Source of the DNA: Streptomyces sp. SCL15-4
Lineage (GTDB): Bacteria > Actinomycetota > Actinomycetes > Streptomycetales > Streptomycetaceae
DNA length: 64,000 nucleotides
Reading direction: 5' to 3'
Assembly: GCF_033366695.1 (NCBI RefSeq)
Contig: NZ_JAOBTQ010000001.1
Coordinates: 3,224,001-3,288,000, forward strand
The translations under genes and the position numbers were made by a program. Below the pieces are notes generated by a model. The model worked only from the letters and a program-made list of their open reading frames with translations, ran no database searches and was not told where the DNA came from. The first letter of the stretch is position 1, and every line of letters begins with the position of its first letter. Of this stretch, positions 9,790 through 21,092 are shown in pieces.

Positions 9790-12254
9790 GGTTGGCGCTC
9801 GCGACCGTACGAGCCCGTGCCGTCTCGTACGCGGGCGCGTTCATCGCCCTGGCGCTGGGGGTCGGGATCATCGCGATGATGACCCTGGCCCTGTGGGCCG
9901 TGGGGTCCACCGATCTGTCGGGGCCGCAGCGGTACGCCGCGGCCCCCGCCGTCGTGACCCAGCCCGTCACCTACAAGCTGACCGACGACGACGGCGACGC
10001 GCGCGAGTTCCCGATCGCGCGCCCGGGCGACCTGCCCGCGTCCACCGTGCGCGCGCTGGCCGGCACCGGCCGGACCGTCGAGGACCGGTCGTTCTCCGCC
10101 CGGCTGCCCGGCGGTCCCGGCGACCAGGTCGGCCATCCGTGGTCGGCGGCCGCCTTCACCCCCTACCGGCTCGCCTCGGGCCGGGCCCCGCACGCCGCCG
10201 GCGAGATCGTGGTCGGCGGCGGCGATCCCGCCCTGGTCGGCAAGCGGGTCGAGGTCGCCGTGAACGGCACGTTCACCGGCTACAAGGTCGTCGGCGTCAC
10301 CGCTCTGGTCTGGTTCGAGGATGCCGTGTTCTTCACCGACGCCGAGGCCAGGAGGCTGTCGCCCGGTGTCCAGGCCGTCGTGGCCTACGGCCCGCTCGGC
10401 GAGGTCCGCGAGGCGGCCGGGCGGGCGAGCGTGCTGACCGGGGAGTCCCGGCTGCTCGCCGAGGCCGACCAGGAGGGCGGCCGGGACCAGCTGAGGGACG
10501 CCGAGGGCATGGCGGGCACCTCGCTGATGATCGTGGCGTTCGTCGCGGTCTTCGTGGTGATCGCCACCTTCGCGTTCGTGGTGGACCAGCGCCGCCGCGA
10601 ACTCGCCCTGTTCCGCACCATCGGGGCGACGCCCTGGCAGGTGCGGCGGATGGTGCTGCTGGAGGCGCTGCTGCTGGCGGCGGTCGCCTCCGCGCTGGGC
10701 TGTCTGATCGGCGGCCAGGGTGCCGCGCTCCTCCAGGACTTCATGATCGACAAGGACATCGCGCCGGCCTGGTACGAGATCGACGTCGTCTGGCCGCCCC
10801 TGGTGATCGCCTTCGCCGCGGGTCTGCTGTCGGCGATGCTCGGCACCGCCGCCGTGTCCTGGAAGGCGGGCCGGGTCAAGCCCGCCGAGGCGCTGCGCGA
10901 GGCCACCGGGCACCGCCGGGTGCTGACCCCCGTCCGCCTGGTGCTCGGTGTCGCCCTGCTCGGGCTGGGCCTGCAGAAGAGCCTGTCGGCGGTGGACAGC
11001 CCGCTCACCGCGATGAGCATGCAGAACTACTTCCCGGTGCCGGTGCTGATCGTGGGCGGCTGCGCGCTGCTGACCCCGCTGCTGCTGCGCCCGGTGCTGT
11101 TCCTCGCCTCCTGGCCGCTGGGCCGGCTCGGCGCCGGAGCCATGATCGTGCGGGAAGGCGCGCTGTTCGCCGGCCGCCGCACCGCCTCGGTCGCGGCGCC
11201 GGTCGTGCTGGCGCTCGGCCTCGGCGGCGCGCTGCTCACCGCGCCGATCGCCGCCGGCGACGCCGGCGCGGCGGGGCTGCGCGCCCAGGCCAAGGCCGAC
11301 TACACGATGGTCGCCGACGACGGAGCCACCATCGGCGCCGCCACCCGGGAGAAGGTGCTCGCCCTGCCGGGCGTCCAGGCCGCCGCGCTGACCCCGGGCG
11401 AACTGCGGCTGTCCGGGGCGAAGGACCGCTACATCGGCACGCTGTCCAGCTGGGCGGTGGACCCGAAGGCGCTGGCCGCCACCCAGGACCTGAAGATCAC
11501 CGAGGGCTCGCTCGACCGGTTCGGCGACCGGCAGCTCGTCCTCGACGAGGACACCGCGGCCGAGTTCGGCATCAAGGCCGGGGACGAGGTGAAGGCCGGG
11601 CTGCCCGACGGCACGGCGGTGAACCTGACGGTCGCGGCGCTGAGCGGACCGTCGGTGCTCGGCGAGACCGGCTATGTGTCCGGCGCCCACGCGGCCGGTG
11701 GCGAGCCGACCCGGATCGACGTGAAGGTCGGCCGCGGCGGCGACCGGGCCGCGGTGGCCGCCGCGCTGCGCGAGGCGGCGCACGACCAGCCGGTCAGGGT
11801 CGCGCCGATGGCCGAGTTCCTCGACGAGATGCGCGCCGACCAGCAGGACCAGGCGCGGCTCGCGACGCTGATCGTGTTCGGGCTGGCGCTCGGCTACGCG
11901 CTGCTCGCGATCGCCAACACCCTGGTCATGGCGGCCCCGGGCCGGCGCCGGGAGCTGGCGGCCCTGAACCTGTCCGGCGCCACGCGCGGCGACACGCTCA
12001 AGTACGTCGCGGCGGAGACCGCGGTCGCGGCGGTCGCCGGGGTGATCCTCGGCGCGGTCGCGGCCGGCCTGGTGGTGGCCGGCCAGCGGGCCGCGCTGAC
12101 CAAGCTGGCCGGAGGGTTCGCCTTCGCGGTGCCGTGGGGGTCCATCGTCGCCGTGGGCGCCGCCTGCGCCGTCGTCGCGGTGACCGTCGCGGTCGTCGCC
12201 ACCCGCTTCTTCCTGCGGGGCCGGCTGCTCGACCTGGCCGGCAAGGGAGAGTAG
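9783..12254 (+). CDS. ABC transporter permease, FtsX/MacB type
   Basis: 823 aa. An N-terminal membrane helix is followed by a large extracellular domain (about 45-240), a helix cluster with an FtsX-type region (RRRELALFRTIGATPWQV), a second helix and extracellular domain (480-690), then a second FtsX repeat (RRRELAALNLSGATRG) with three helices. This duplicated architecture is typical of actinobacterial antibiotic exporters and envelope-stress permeases. It is coupled to the ATPase at 9049 and ended by a strong terminator. The role in product export or resistance is inferred from position. Confidence 0.9.
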   Translation: MVRLALATVRARAVSYAGAFIALALGVGIIAMMTLALWAVGSTDLSGPQRYAAAPAVVTQPVTYKLTDDDGDAREFPIARPGDLPASTVRALAGTGRTVEDRSFSARLPGGPGDQVGHPWSAAAFTPYRLASGRAPHAAGEIVVGGGDPALVGKRVEVAVNGTFTGYKVVGVTALVWFEDAVFFTDAEARRLSPGVQAVVAYGPLGEVREAAGRASVLTGESRLLAEADQEGGRDQLRDAEGMAGTSLMIVAFVAVFVVIATFAFVVDQRRRELALFRTIGATPWQVRRMVLLEALLLAAVASALGCLIGGQGAALLQDFMIDKDIAPAWYEIDVVWPPLVIAFAAGLLSAMLGTAAVSWKAGRVKPAEALREATGHRRVLTPVRLVLGVALLGLGLQKSLSAVDSPLTAMSMQNYFPVPVLIVGGCALLTPLLLRPVLFLASWPLGRLGAGAMIVREGALFAGRRTASVAAPVVLALGLGGALLTAPIAAGDAGAAGLRAQAKADYTMVADDGATIGAATREKVLALPGVQAAALTPGELRLSGAKDRYIGTLSSWAVDPKALAATQDLKITEGSLDRFGDRQLVLDEDTAAEFGIKAGDEVKAGLPDGTAVNLTVAALSGPSVLGETGYVSGAHAAGGEPTRIDVKVGRGGDRAAVAAALREAAHDQPVRVAPMAEFLDEMRADQQDQARLATLIVFGLALGYALLAIANTLVMAAPGRRRELAALNLSGATRGDTLKYVAAETAVAAVAGVILGAVAAGLVVAGQRAALTKLAGGFAFAVPWGSIVAVGAACAVVAVTVAVVATRFFLRGRLLDLAGKGE

Positions 12255-12264
12255 GACCCACGCC

Positions 12265-12300
12265 GAAAGGGGCGGGATCCACACGGATCCCGCCCCTTTC
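12265..12300. terminator. Bidirectional hairpin terminator
   Basis: A perfect 16-bp inverted repeat (12265-12280, 12285-12300) with a 4-nt loop. It sits between the convergent ABC permease and thioesterase genes, and has a run of A on one side and T on the other, so it can serve both. Confidence 0.88.
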
Positions 12301-12308
12301 GCGTGCTC

Positions 12309-13037
12309 TCAGGCCCCGACGAGTCCTTCGAGGATCCCGCACAGCCGGTCGGAGGGGTCGTCGATGAAGTAGTGGTCGCCCGCGACCTCGGCGACCTCGA
12401 AGCCGCCGATGGTGTGCGCCGCCCAGCGGCCCATCTCCGCCGTCCCGCAGCCGTGGTCGGCGGTGCCGGCGATGGCGGTGACCGGGCAGGTCACCTTGGC
12501 GCCGGGCCGGACCGTGTAGGTCTCCGACATCGTCAGGTCCGCGGCCAGCGAGGGAGCCGCCAGCTGCCACAGGTCGGGGTCGGCCGCGGCCTGCCGGGCC
12601 GCCTCGCCCGAGCGCTCGGCCCAGGCCCGCAGCACGGCGTCCTCCCGGAAGTCCCGGCCGCTCGGCCGGTGGTCGGCGGGCGCCCTGCGGGCGGAGACGA
12701 ACAGCCGGACGACCGGCGACGGGAACCTGGGGAGCATCCGGCGGGCCACCTCGAAGCCGACCGTGGCGCCCAGGCTGTGCCCGAACAGCGCCACGGGCGG
12801 GCCGTCCAGGGCGGTCAGCTCGTCCGCGATCCGGGAGGCCAGCGCCTCCAGGTCCTCGACCGGGGCCTCGGCACGCCGGTCCTGACGGCCCGGGTACTGC
12901 ACGGCCACGACCTCGATCTCGGGCGTGAGCTTCTGTGCCAGCGCGCGGTAGAGGCCCGCGCCGCCGCCTGCGTAGGGAAGGCAGACCAGGCGGACGCGGG
13001 CCTCGGGCCGGACGTGGAACGTACGGAACCAGCTCAC
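12309..13037 (-). CDS. Type II thioesterase
   Basis: 242 aa alpha/beta hydrolase. It has the family opening RLVCLPYAGGGAGLYRAL, the nucleophile elbow GHSLGA and a C-terminal GDHYF with the catalytic His. Type II thioesterases clear mis-primed or stalled carrier proteins. Because no release domain is visible in the NRPS genes here, a role in product release is also possible. GTG at 13037 overlaps the oxygenase stop (GTGA). It is the last gene of an antiporter-oxygenase-thioesterase operon. Confidence 0.92.
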   Translation of the reverse strand: MSWFRTFHVRPEARVRLVCLPYAGGGAGLYRALAQKLTPEIEVVAVQYPGRQDRRAEAPVEDLEALASRIADELTALDGPPVALFGHSLGATVGFEVARRMLPRFPSPVVRLFVSARRAPADHRPSGRDFREDAVLRAWAERSGEAARQAAADPDLWQLAAPSLAADLTMSETYTVRPGAKVTCPVTAIAGTADHGCGTAEMGRWAAHTIGGFEVAEVAGDHYFIDDPSDRLCGILEGLVGA

Positions 13038-13981
13038 CGCAGACCCGCCGGGACGACGGGCTCGGCCATGGCCACGGCTATCCTGCGCGGCCCGGTGAAC
13101 GGCTCCCGGCCGTGCGCCGCCAGCATGTTGTCGACCAGGAGCACGTCCCCGCGCCGCCAGTCGAACCTGCGACGGGCCGTGCGGTAGCGGTCGCGCAGAT
13201 GGGCGATGACGTCGTCGGGGATGGTGCCGCCGTCGCCGTAGTAGCTGTTGGCCGGCAGGCCGTCGGCCCCGAACAGCTCCAGCAGGCCCTCCCGCACATC
13301 CGGCGGCAGCGTGCTGTCGTGGAAGAAGGTGATGTGGTTGAACCAGACGGACTCCCCGGTGACCGGGTGCCGGTGGACGGCCCTGCGGACGCCCTCGGTG
13401 CGCAGCACGTCGCCGTCTCCCCAGGACCAGCCGAGGTCGCGGCCCGCGCACAGGCGGGCGATCTCGTCGCGGTCCTCGGTGCCGAAGGAGGTCCGCCAGT
13501 CGACGCCGAAGCGCGGCCGGTAGTTGCGTACGACCATCCAGCCGCGCTCCACGAACTCCGCCCGGACCGCCGGGTCGATCGAGCGGTAGATCTCCCGGGT
13601 GTCGGCGAGCGGGGTCGCGCCCCGGGTGTGCGGCGGCTCGACGCAGGTGAAGAACAGCGTTCCGGGCCAGGACGCCTGGTAGGAGTTCTCGTTGTGCAGG
13701 AAGATCTCCTCGTCGGGCGGGTAGTCCGTGGAGGTGTAGATGTTGCCGTGCAGGGCCGTGCGCGGGGACGACTGCTCGGCGTACTCCAGCGGCGGGCCCG
13801 AGAAGGCGCGGACCACCTCGTCGACGCCGCGCAGCAGATCGGGGCCGGTGGGAAAGCCCCGCAGCAGCACGGCGCCGTGCCGGGTCAGCCGGCCGCGCAG
13901 GTCGTCGCGGTGCAGCGCGGTGAACTCCGCCAGCGGCGGGGCACCGGGCGCGCCCTCGATGAGGTGGGGCAGGTCGCTCAT
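13034..13981 (-). CDS. TauD/SyrP-like Fe(II)/2-oxoglutarate oxygenase
   Basis: 315 aa. The metal-binding facial triad is visible as HNE (H96, E98) and a distal AAHG (H290); the 2-oxoglutarate-binding Arg is at R299/R300. The overall pattern (HGAVLLRGF, PHTRGATPLADTR) matches the SyrP-like branch of TauD enzymes. SyrP hydroxylates a carrier-bound aspartate at the beta carbon, so beta-hydroxylation of an amino acid in this pathway is a reasonable inference. ATG at 13981 overlaps the antiporter stop (ATGA) and has a GGAGAT ribosome site. Confidence 0.88.
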   Translation of the reverse strand: MSDLPHLIEGAPGAPPLAEFTALHRDDLRGRLTRHGAVLLRGFPTGPDLLRGVDEVVRAFSGPPLEYAEQSSPRTALHGNIYTSTDYPPDEEIFLHNENSYQASWPGTLFFTCVEPPHTRGATPLADTREIYRSIDPAVRAEFVERGWMVVRNYRPRFGVDWRTSFGTEDRDEIARLCAGRDLGWSWGDGDVLRTEGVRRAVHRHPVTGESVWFNHITFFHDSTLPPDVREGLLELFGADGLPANSYYGDGGTIPDDVIAHLRDRYRTARRRFDWRRGDVLLVDNMLAAHGREPFTGPRRIAVAMAEPVVPAGLR

Positions 13982-15267
13982 GGGATCTCCGATTTCTTCT
14001 CCGGGACGGACGGCCAGGCCAGCCGCATCTGTTCCTCGGCGGTGTGCTCGATGCGGTCCATCGCCCTGCGCAGCAGGGGCGGGGCCATGAGGGAGGTCAC
14101 GATCGCGACGAGCACGATCGTGGTGTAGGCGGTGGCGTTCAGGACGCCGAGCCGCAGCCCGGTCATCGCGACGATCACCTCGATGACACCGCGGGCGTTC
14201 ATGCCGGCACCGCAGGCCAGCGCCTCCGCCGTGGTGAGGCCGCTGGCCCTGGCCCCGATCCAGGCGCCGAGGAACTTGCCGGCGACGGCCAGCAGCAGGA
14301 TGCCGGCGGCGACCGCGGCGACCGCGGGATCGGCCAGCGCGGTCAGGTCCATCCGCAGGCCGGCCAGGGCGAAGAACAGCGGCGCCAGGACGGTCAGGGT
14401 GACCGTGCGCAGCGGGACCAGGGCCTCCGGACGGGGATTGACCGACGCGATCACGACACCGCAGACGAACGCGCCGAACACGGCCTCGATGCCGAGTGCC
14501 TGGGTGGCCGCGCCGCCCAGCAGGAGGATGACCGCCACCGGCGCGATCGCCGGACCGCGCCGCAGCACGACGCGGGCCGCCGGCCGGAGCACGAACACGG
14601 CGACCAGCAGCACGGCGGCGATCTCGGCGACGGAGCCCAGCACGGTCTGTGTCCGCAGGCCGGTCGTGGCCATCGCGGACACCACCGAGAGCAACAGCCA
14701 GCCGACCACGTCGTCCATGACGGCCGCGGTCAGGGTCAGCTGCCCCACGTTGCGGTGCAGCAGGTTCATGTCCAGCAGGGTCTTGGCGATGACGGGGATG
14801 GCGCTCACGCACATCGCCACACCGAGGAACAGCGCGACGACCGTGCGGTCCGCGCCGCCCGACAGCAGCGACAGCGGCAGGACGAGGCCCGCCGCCACCC
14901 CGAAGGCGAGCGGCACCAGCAGCCCGCCGAGGCTGATCTTCGCCGCGGTCGCCCCGCGGGTGCGCACCAGCCGCAGATCCAGCTCGGCGCCGGACAGGCC
15001 GACCAGCAGCAGGACGCCGATCTGGCCGGTGGCGTCGAGGAGGTGCATCTGCCCGGTGTCCGGGCCGTGCCACACGCCGAGCGCGCCGAGCACGGACGGG
15101 CCGAGCAGCACCCCGGCGCACAACTCGCCGGCGATCGCGGGCAGGTTCACCCGCCGGGCCAGCCTGCCCAGGATCAGCGCGGTGCCCAGCAGCAGGCCCG
15201 CCTGGAGCAGAAACGTCAGCAACCGGTCCGCGGGAAGGGGCGCTACCGGATTCGCGGCTATCACCAT
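13978..15267 (-). CDS. CPA2-family cation/proton antiporter (Kef/NapA-like)
   Basis: 429 aa, almost entirely membrane-embedded, with about 12-13 helices. It contains the conserved opening helix segment LPAIAGELCAGVLLGPSVLG and later ACGAGMNARGVIEV, a Na+/H+ exchanger-family core motif. ATG at 15267 was preferred over a TTG at 15282. It heads the operon that also encodes the SyrP-like oxygenase and thioesterase. Such antiporters occur in several antibiotic clusters where they may support export or pH/ion tolerance; a specific function is not shown. Confidence 0.88.
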   Translation of the reverse strand: MVIAANPVAPLPADRLLTFLLQAGLLLGTALILGRLARRVNLPAIAGELCAGVLLGPSVLGALGVWHGPDTGQMHLLDATGQIGVLLLVGLSGAELDLRLVRTRGATAAKISLGGLLVPLAFGVAAGLVLPLSLLSGGADRTVVALFLGVAMCVSAIPVIAKTLLDMNLLHRNVGQLTLTAAVMDDVVGWLLLSVVSAMATTGLRTQTVLGSVAEIAAVLLVAVFVLRPAARVVLRRGPAIAPVAVILLLGGAATQALGIEAVFGAFVCGVVIASVNPRPEALVPLRTVTLTVLAPLFFALAGLRMDLTALADPAVAAVAAGILLLAVAGKFLGAWIGARASGLTTAEALACGAGMNARGVIEVIVAMTGLRLGVLNATAYTTIVLVAIVTSLMAPPLLRRAMDRIEHTAEEQMRLAWPSVPEKKSEIP

Positions 15268-15389
15268 GAGGCCGAGCGTCAAATCGGACCCGATAACGCG
15301 CCCATATTGCCGCTATACCCGTCCGGCGTCATGACCGGAGGTCGTTTTGCTATAGGCGGCTGATAGCCGGGCCGCGCACGCTCTCCGGC
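15268..15389. promoter_or_regulatory. Divergent promoter region, antiporter operon / main NRPS operon
   Basis: 122 bp separating the minus-strand antiporter operon from the plus-strand NRPS operon. It holds CCCATATTGCC-CTATAC (15301-15320), related to the 8941-8960 element, and a TATAGG-like -10 near 15351. The NRPS ATG at 15390 lacks a clear ribosome site. Confidence 0.5.
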
Positions 15390-18300
15390 ATGGAATACCA
15401 ACGGCGGCTTCCGCTCTCCATGGCGCAGCAGGGCGTCTGGTTCGCCCATCAGCTGGACCCATCGGGCCGGCGCTACAACTGCGGTGAGTGCATCGACATC
15501 CGCGGTGACCTGGACCCCGAGGTGCTCCGGCGGGCCTGGGTGCGGTTGTGTTCCGAGGCCGAGGTGCTGCGGGTGACCTCGGTCGGCGAGGACGGCGAGG
15601 GTCTGCGGCAGTACGTGGCCGCGGCCCCGGCGGGTCCGCCTCCCCTGGTCGATCTGCGCGATGACGCGGACCCGGAGGAAGCCGCCCGGAAATGGATGGA
15701 CGCCGATCTGGCGACATCCGTGGATCTGGAGAAAGGGCCGCTGTCGCACGCGGCCGTTTTCCGGCTCGGTCCGTCGCGGTTGCTGTTCTACTACAGAATT
15801 CACCACCTTCTCGTGGACGCCTACGGCGTGCATCTGCTGCGCGACCGGCTCGCCGCTCTGTGCGGCGAGCGGCCCGGCCCGGCCGGTTTCGAGCCGCTTG
15901 CGACCCTCGCGGAGGAGGAGGCGGGCTACCGCTCCTCGCCGCTGTTCGAGGCGGACCGCGCCTACTGGACCGCCCGCTTCGCGGACCGCCCGGAGCCCGT
16001 CCTGCTGCCCGGCGCCGCCCCGGCCGGCGACCGCCCGCCGCGCCTGCGCCGGGAGGAGCCGCTGCCCGGGGCCGGGCGCGCGGCGCTGGCCGGGGCCGCG
16101 CAGACCGTCGGCGCCACCTGGCAGACCGTCCTCGTCGCGGCGACCGCCGGCTATGTCCGGCGGATGACCGGCCGCTCCGACGTGATCCTCGGCCTGCCGG
16201 TCTCCGGACGGCGCGGCCCCCGCTCGCGGCGGGTGCCCGGGATGGCGACGGGCACGGTCGCGCTGCGCTTCGACATCCCGCCGGAGGCGAGCCTCGCCGA
16301 CCTGGTGCCCGTGGTGGCGGCGGAGATCGGGACCGCGCTGCGGCACGAGCGCTACCGGCACGAGGACCTGTGCCGCGAGCTGGGCGTGACCGGGCGGGAG
16401 GGCGGTCTGCTCGGGACGCTGGTCAACTTCATGCCGTACGAGCGCGACCTGGACTTCGGCGGCGCCACCGGCCGGGTGACGAACCTGGCCTCCGGTCCCG
16501 CCCCCGATCTGTCCGTGGCGGTCAGCGGCCGGCCGGACGGCACGCCGGGCACGCTGCTCTTCGACGCCGGACCCGAGCTGCACGACGCCGACGGCCTGGC
16601 CGCGCACGCCGCGCGGCTGGCCGCCTTCGTCGCGCGGGCGGCGGCCTCGGTGCACACGCCGATCGGCGAGCTGGAGCTGCTGACCCCGGACGAGCGCACG
16701 GCCCTGCTGCCCCTCCGGGCGCCCTCACCCGCGCACACCGGTGACGTGCCGGGGCTCGTCGCCGCGCGGCCGGCCGGGGAGCCGGCCGTCGAGGCCGGGA
16801 AGACCACGCTGACCTACGGCGAACTCAACGCGCGGGCCGACGCGCTGGCCGCCCGGCTGCGCGCACAGGGCGCGGGACCGGGCACGAACGTGGCGCTGCT
16901 GATGCCGCGCACGGCCGGCCTCGTGGTGGCGATGCTCGCCTGCCTGCGGGCCGGCGCCGCCTACGTCCCGGTCGACCCCGGCTACCCGCGGGAGCGGATC
17001 GACCACCTGCTGGCGGACGCCGCCCCGGTGTGCGTCCTCACCGAGGAGGGTCCCGCCGGGACGGCCGGGAGCGGCTTCGGCCGTCCCGACCCGGACTCGG
17101 CCGCGTACCTCATCTACACCTCGGGCTCGACCGGTCTGCCCAAGGGCGTGGTCGTCCCGCACGGCGCGCTCGCCAACCTCGCCCTCGACCACGCCGAGCG
17201 GTTCGGGCTCGGACCCGGCAGCCGGGTGCTTCAGTACCTCTCGCCCGGTTTCGACGCCGCCGTGGGCGACATCTGGCCCGCGCTGGTCTCCGGTGCCACG
17301 CTGGTGCTCGCGCCGGACACCTCGGCGCTGGCGCCGGACGACCTCTCGGTGCTGCTGCGGGACGCCCGTATCACCCATCTGGCGCTGCCGACCGCCGTGC
17401 TGGCCGGTCTGCCCGCCCGGGAACTGCCCGGCCTGGACGTGCTGATCGTCGGCGGCGAGGCCGTGGACGAGGCGCTCGTGGCCCGCTGGGCGCCGGGCCG
17501 CCGCATGTTCAACATGTACGGACCGACCGAGACGACCGTGGCGGCGACCGGCAGCGGCCCGCTGTGCGCCGAGGGACGGCCGCCGATCGGCCGGCCCGTC
17601 TCCGGGGCCCGGGTCTACGTGCTGGACGAGCGGCTGGAGCCCGTCCCCGTCGGCTGCCCCGGCGAGCTGTACATCGCGGGCGCCGGCGTGGCGCGCGGCT
17701 ACCACGGCCGCCCGGACCTGACCGCGGACCGCTTCCTGCCCTGCCCGTTCGGCCCGGACGGCGACCGCATGTACCGGACCGGGGACCGCGTCCGCCGGCG
17801 GCCGGACGGCCAGCTGGAGTATCTCGGCCGCGGCGACGGGCAGTTCAAGCTGCGCGGGCTGCGGATCGAGGCCGGCGAGGTGGAGGCCGCGCTGAGCCGG
17901 CACCCCGGTGTCCGCGCGGCGGCCGTGGCCGTGCGGGAGGACCGTCCCGGCGCCCGGCGCCTGGTCGGCTATCTGATCCCGGCCGGGCCGCTCGATCCGG
18001 CCGAGGTCCGGGAGCTGGCCCGGCGGATCCTGCCCGAGGCCATGGTGCCCTCCGCGCTCGTCGTGCTGGACGCGTTCCCGCTGACCCCGCACGGCAAGCT
18101 CGACCGCCGCGCGCTGCCCGCACCGCCCGAGGCGCGGCAGGACGACACCGACCTGCCCGGCTCCCCGGCCGAGGAAACGCTGCGCGCGCTCTTCGCCGAC
18201 GTCCTGGGGCTGGACCGGGTCGGTGCCAGGGCCTCCTTCTTCGACCGGGGCGGCGACAGCATCATGGCGCTGCAACTGGTCAGCCGCGCCCGCAAGGCCG

Positions 18301-21092
18301 GGCTCGAACTCACCTCGCGCGAGGTCTTCCTGCACCCGACGCCCGCCGAACTGGCCGGCATCGCACGGCCGTTGCCCGACGAGGAGGCCGCCGAGCCGGA
18401 GGGCGCGGGCATCGGCGAGGTGCCGCTCACCCCGATCGTGGCCTGGCTGGCCGAACAGGACGTCCCCAGCTCGCGGTTCAGCCAGTCGGTGACGGTGCGG
18501 ACGCCCGCGGGCACCACGTCCGAGGCCCTGGCCGACGGCCTCGGCATCCTGATCGACCACCACGACGCCCTGCGCCTGCGGTCGGACGGCGGCCGGCGCC
18601 TGGAGGTCAGGCCGCCCGGCACGGTCGTACCCGAGCTGACCGTCACGGCCGGAGCGGGCCGGGAGGACGAGCATCGCGCGGCCGCGCGGGACCGGCTCGA
18701 TCCGGCGCGGGGCGTCCTGCACCAGGCCGTCTGGTTCCCGGGCGGACCGGGCGCCCCCGGCCTGCTTCAGCTGACCCTGCACCATCTGGCCGTGGACGGC
18801 GTGTCCTGGCGGGTGCTCCTCCAGGACCTCGCCTCGGCGATGACCGGCACTCCGCTGCCCGCGGTGGGCACCTCGGTGCGCACCTGGGCCCGCCGGCTGG
18901 CCGAGGCGGCACCGGAGCGGACCGGTGAGCTGGCGATGTGGGAGCGGATCGCGCGCACCGCCGATCCGGGGGCCGCGGCCGGCGGCCTGGACCCGGCCGC
19001 CGACCTGTTCGGCACCGCCCGCAGCCTGACCGTGGCCCTCCCTCCCGAGACGACCGGGGCGCTGCTCACCGAGGTGCCCGCCGCGTTCGGCGCGGGGGTC
19101 ACCGAGGTGCTGCTGACCGGGCTGGCGCTGGCCTACCGCCGCTGGCGCGGCGCGGACGGCGCGGTGCTCTGCGACCTGGAGGGGCACGGCCGAGAGGACG
19201 TCTTCCCCGGTGTCCGCCTGGACCGCACCGTCGGCTGGTTCACCAGCATGTACCCGGCCCGCCTCGACCCGGGCGAGGTCGCCTGGCCCCAGGTGGTGGC
19301 GGCGGGCCCGGCGCTGGGCGACGCGCTCAAGCGGGTCAAGGAGCAGCTGCGCGAGCTGCCCGACCACGGCCTCGGCTACGGCATGCTGCGCTACCTCCAC
19401 GAGCCGTCCCGGGCCCGGCTGTCCCAGCTGCCCGCCCCGCGCGTCGGCTTCAACTACCTGGGCCGGTTCTCCTCGGGACAGGACGCCGACTGGGAGCTGA
19501 CCGACGGGGGTTTCCACGCCGACGCCGACCCGCGGATGCCGTTCGCGCACGAGCTGGAGATCGTCGCGGCCACCTTCGACGGCCCGTCCGGGCCCGAGCT
19601 GACCGTCACCGTGCACTGGCCGCGGCGGCTCTTCGCGGACGAGCGGGTCGCCGAACTGACCGGCCTGTTCCGGTCGGCCCTGGAGGGCCTGGCCCGGCAC
19701 GGCCGGGAACCCGGGGCCGGCGGGCTCACCCCGTCCGACGTGCCGCTGGTCGGCCTGGACCAGGACGAGATCGACGAACTGGCCGGGCGCTACGGCCCGC
19801 TCGCCGACCTGCTGCCGCTCTCTCCGCTGCAAGAAGGTTTCCTCGTCCACAGCATGCGGACCGAGCACACGCTCGACGTCTACGCGGCCCAGCTGAGCGT
19901 CGACCTCGACGGGGACCTCGACGCCGCGCGGATGAGGTCCGCCGCCGAGGCCGCTTTGGACCGGCACGCCAACCTGCGCGCCGCCTTCTACTACGGCGAC
20001 CTGGACGAGCCGGTCCAGGTCCTGCCGGCCCGCGTGGCGCTGCCCTGGCGGGAGGAGGACCTGGCCGGCCGTCCCGGCCCGGAGGCTGAGGCCGTACGGC
20101 TGGCCGCCGCGGACCGCCGGGGCCGGTTCGACCCGGCGGAGCCGCCGCTGCTGCGGTTCCTGCTGCTCAGGCTGGGCGCGCGGCGGTACCGGCTGGTGCT
20201 GACCGTCCACCACATCGTGTGGGACGGCTGGTCCACCTCGGTGCTGGTGCGGGAACTGTTCGCCCTGTACGCCGGGGACCGGCTCGCGCCCGTCACGCCG
20301 TACGGGCGGTACGCGGCCTGGCTCGCCGGCCGGGACCGGGACGCGGCGCGTCAGGCCTGGCGCGAGGCGCTGGCCGGCCTGCCCGGTCCGACCCTGGCCG
20401 GCACCACGGGCCGTACCGAGGTGGCGCACGAGCTGGTCGTCCGCGAGCTGGACGAGGCCACCACCGAGGCGCTGACGGCCCGTACGGCGGCGCACGGTCT
20501 GACGCTGAACACCGTCGTGCAGGGCGCCTGGGCCGTGGTGCTCGGCGAGCTGACCGGCGGCCACGACGTGGTCTTCGGCTCCTCGGTGTCCGGCCGGCCG
20601 CCCGAACTGCCCGGTGTCGAGGGCATGGTCGGGCTGTTCACCAACACCGTCCCGGTGCGGGTGCGGCTCGCGCCCGACGAGCCGTTCCTCGCCGCGCTGC
20701 TCCGCCTCCAGCGGGAGCAGGCCGCGTTGCAGCCGCACGACCACCTCGGCCTGGCCGAGATCCAGCGGGCGGTCGGCCTGCGCACCCTGTTCGACACCAC
20801 GACGCTGTTCGTGAACTACCCGATGGATCCCTCCGCGTGGGCGGCGGCCCTCGGCGGGCGGCTGCGGATGCGCGCGTTCGAGGCCGCGGACGACACCCAC
20901 TTCCCGCTGCGGCTGGCGGTCGTCCCGGGCGCGCGGCTGTCGCTGCGGCTCGGGCACCGGCCGGACGCCTTCGGACCCGACGAGGCGCGGCGGCTGGCCG
21001 CGCGCTGCGCCCGGGTGCTCGAAGCGGTCGCGCTCGGCCCGGACCCGCTGGTCCGCGATCTGTCCGATCCCGTTCAGGAAGGCACATCATGA
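15390..21092 (+). CDS. Nonribosomal peptide synthetase, C-A-T-E-C
   Basis: 1900 aa. Domains by residue: C1 5-434 (HHLLVDA, a variant of HHxxxDG), A 464-910 ([18 protein letters not shown]), T 925-995 (RGGDS), epimerisation 1010-1444 ([27 protein letters not shown]), and C2 1467-1893 (HHIVWDG, opening [15 protein letters not shown] as in C domains that accept a D-residue). C1 begins [16 protein letters not shown], like C domains of EntF/DhbF-type modules that accept an aryl starter, which fits a pyrrole starter. By-eye pocket code DAGAIGMVAK; substrate not assigned. The E domain predicts a D-configured residue. C2 has no A-T partner in the same chain and should work with the A-T start of the NRPS at 23190. 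Confidence 0.97.
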   Translation: MEYQRRLPLSMAQQGVWFAHQLDPSGRRYNCGECIDIRGDLDPEVLRRAWVRLCSEAEVLRVTSVGEDGEGLRQYVAAAPAGPPPLVDLRDDADPEEAARKWMDADLATSVDLEKGPLSHAAVFRLGPSRLLFYYRIHHLLVDAYGVHLLRDRLAALCGERPGPAGFEPLATLAEEEAGYRSSPLFEADRAYWTARFADRPEPVLLPGAAPAGDRPPRLRREEPLPGAGRAALAGAAQTVGATWQTVLVAATAGYVRRMTGRSDVILGLPVSGRRGPRSRRVPGMATGTVALRFDIPPEASLADLVPVVAAEIGTALRHERYRHEDLCRELGVTGREGGLLGTLVNFMPYERDLDFGGATGRVTNLASGPAPDLSVAVSGRPDGTPGTLLFDAGPELHDADGLAAHAARLAAFVARAAASVHTPIGELELLTPDERTALLPLRAPSPAHTGDVPGLVAARPAGEPAVEAGKTTLTYGELNARADALAARLRAQGAGPGTNVALLMPRTAGLVVAMLACLRAGAAYVPVDPGYPRERIDHLLADAAPVCVLTEEGPAGTAGSGFGRPDPDSAAYLIYTSGSTGLPKGVVVPHGALANLALDHAERFGLGPGSRVLQYLSPGFDAAVGDIWPALVSGATLVLAPDTSALAPDDLSVLLRDARITHLALPTAVLAGLPARELPGLDVLIVGGEAVDEALVARWAPGRRMFNMYGPTETTVAATGSGPLCAEGRPPIGRPVSGARVYVLDERLEPVPVGCPGELYIAGAGVARGYHGRPDLTADRFLPCPFGPDGDRMYRTGDRVRRRPDGQLEYLGRGDGQFKLRGLRIEAGEVEAALSRHPGVRAAAVAVREDRPGARRLVGYLIPAGPLDPAEVRELARRILPEAMVPSALVVLDAFPLTPHGKLDRRALPAPPEARQDDTDLPGSPAEETLRALFADVLGLDRVGARASFFDRGGDSIMALQLVSRARKAGLELTSREVFLHPTPAELAGIARPLPDEEAAEPEGAGIGEVPLTPIVAWLAEQDVPSSRFSQSVTVRTPAGTTSEALADGLGILIDHHDALRLRSDGGRRLEVRPPGTVVPELTVTAGAGREDEHRAAARDRLDPARGVLHQAVWFPGGPGAPGLLQLTLHHLAVDGVSWRVLLQDLASAMTGTPLPAVGTSVRTWARRLAEAAPERTGELAMWERIARTADPGAAAGGLDPAADLFGTARSLTVALPPETTGALLTEVPAAFGAGVTEVLLTGLALAYRRWRGADGAVLCDLEGHGREDVFPGVRLDRTVGWFTSMYPARLDPGEVAWPQVVAAGPALGDALKRVKEQLRELPDHGLGYGMLRYLHEPSRARLSQLPAPRVGFNYLGRFSSGQDADWELTDGGFHADADPRMPFAHELEIVAATFDGPSGPELTVTVHWPRRLFADERVAELTGLFRSALEGLARHGREPGAGGLTPSDVPLVGLDQDEIDELAGRYGPLADLLPLSPLQEGFLVHSMRTEHTLDVYAAQLSVDLDGDLDAARMRSAAEAALDRHANLRAAFYYGDLDEPVQVLPARVALPWREEDLAGRPGPEAEAVRLAAADRRGRFDPAEPPLLRFLLLRLGARRYRLVLTVHHIVWDGWSTSVLVRELFALYAGDRLAPVTPYGRYAAWLAGRDRDAARQAWREALAGLPGPTLAGTTGRTEVAHELVVRELDEATTEALTARTAAHGLTLNTVVQGAWAVVLGELTGGHDVVFGSSVSGRPPELPGVEGMVGLFTNTVPVRVRLAPDEPFLAALLRLQREQAALQPHDHLGLAEIQRAVGLRTLFDTTTLFVNYPMDPSAWAAALGGRLRMRAFEAADDTHFPLRLAVVPGARLSLRLGHRPDAFGPDEARRLAARCARVLEAVALGPDPLVRDLSDPVQEGTS

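Noticed and set aside
16725..20957. A 1410-residue open frame on the minus strand opposite the C-A-T-E-C gene
   Set aside because: Mirror-frame artefact of GC-rich coding DNA. Composition is Gly/Arg/Gln-rich with no domain, while the plus strand has complete NRPS motifs.
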